A stretch of DNA of 6,116 nucleotides, from assembly GCA_031282285.1 (NCBI GenBank), contig JAITEA010000133.1:1-6116 (forward strand), written 5' to 3'. The first letter of the stretch is position 1. Each line of letters begins with the position of its first letter. The position numbers were made by a program, and so were the translations under genes. Below the pieces are notes generated by a model. The model had not been told where the DNA came from. It made no database searches and saw only the letters and a list, made by a program, of their open reading frames with translations. The DNA is from Helicobacteraceae bacterium (GTDB taxonomy: Bacteria > Campylobacterota > Campylobacteria > Campylobacterales > SZUA-545). Shown piece after piece: positions 5,928 to 6,116 of this stretch.

Positions 5928-6097
5928 TCATTCCCGCGACTTTAGCGTAGCCCCGAAGGAGTGTACATCGCGTAGGAAGGCAGGTATCCATTTCTGAAAA
6001 CTATCGAAAATCCGAAAATAAACGCCGATAACCGCTTTTCATTGATTGCAACCAATTCAAACTTTTATTTTTTGGATACTCGCCTGCGCAGGAATGA
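5928..6097. repeat. Non-coding segment bounded by imperfect inverted repeats (REP/MITE-like)
   Basis: The outer arms TCATTCCCGCG (5928-5938) and CGCAGGAATGA (6087-6097) are complementary with one mismatch. The inner arms CAGGTATCCA (5981-5990) and TGGATACTCG (6073-6082) match at 8 of 10 positions. In the right arm the two parts are only four bases apart, while the left arm holds about 42 extra bases. That extra stretch forms its own hairpin: TTCC-CGCGA (5931-5939) with TCGCG-TA-GGAA (5968-5978). The right arm contains the palindrome CCTGCGCAGG (6083-6092). The interior is A+T-rich with no gene. The TCATTCC start resembles dispersed intergenic repeats of many proteobacteria. Mobility is inferred only. 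Confidence 0.5.
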
Positions 6098-6116
6098 AGA
6101 GAGGCGCGGGCTTATC

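Overview
The window looks like a chromosomal segment of a Campylobacterota (epsilonproteobacterial) genome. The main reasons are a stand-alone 280-residue TyrA next to a divergent BamA of Campylobacter-like length, an arrangement I recall from Campylobacter jejuni, and a five-helix phosphoethanolamine-transferase-type membrane enzyme of the kind common in that group. Base composition is close to 50% G+C, which is high for the phylum. The palindrome CGATCG, often extended to GCGATCGC, is strikingly frequent. The lineage assignment is inference from gene content and order, not from a marker gene.

Layout. Four genes read leftwards from about 3541 to the left edge: the membrane-bound alkaline-phosphatase-superfamily transferase (3541-2036), tyrA (2000-1158), a small secreted protein of unknown function (1003-545), and a second secreted protein or lipoprotein (491 to beyond position 1). 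The last one has no stop inside the window. One gene reads rightwards: bamA (3629-5878). The 87-base gap 3542-3628 must hold divergent promoters. Right of bamA are a possible terminator and about 170 bases of non-coding DNA bounded by imperfect inverted repeats.

How the parts fit. The transferase and BamA both concern the cell envelope: one probably decorates lipid A or another surface glycan, the other inserts outer-membrane beta-barrels. TyrA is ordinary tyrosine biosynthesis. The two small leftward genes carry an exactly identical 63-base block that covers the leader, ribosome binding site and first codons. Their signal peptides remain alignable beyond it, but their mature proteins look unrelated. 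This shared expression-and-secretion cassette is the most unusual structure here, and the leftmost gene is also markedly A+T richer than its neighbours. Nothing here amounts to a clearly new enzymatic or defence system.
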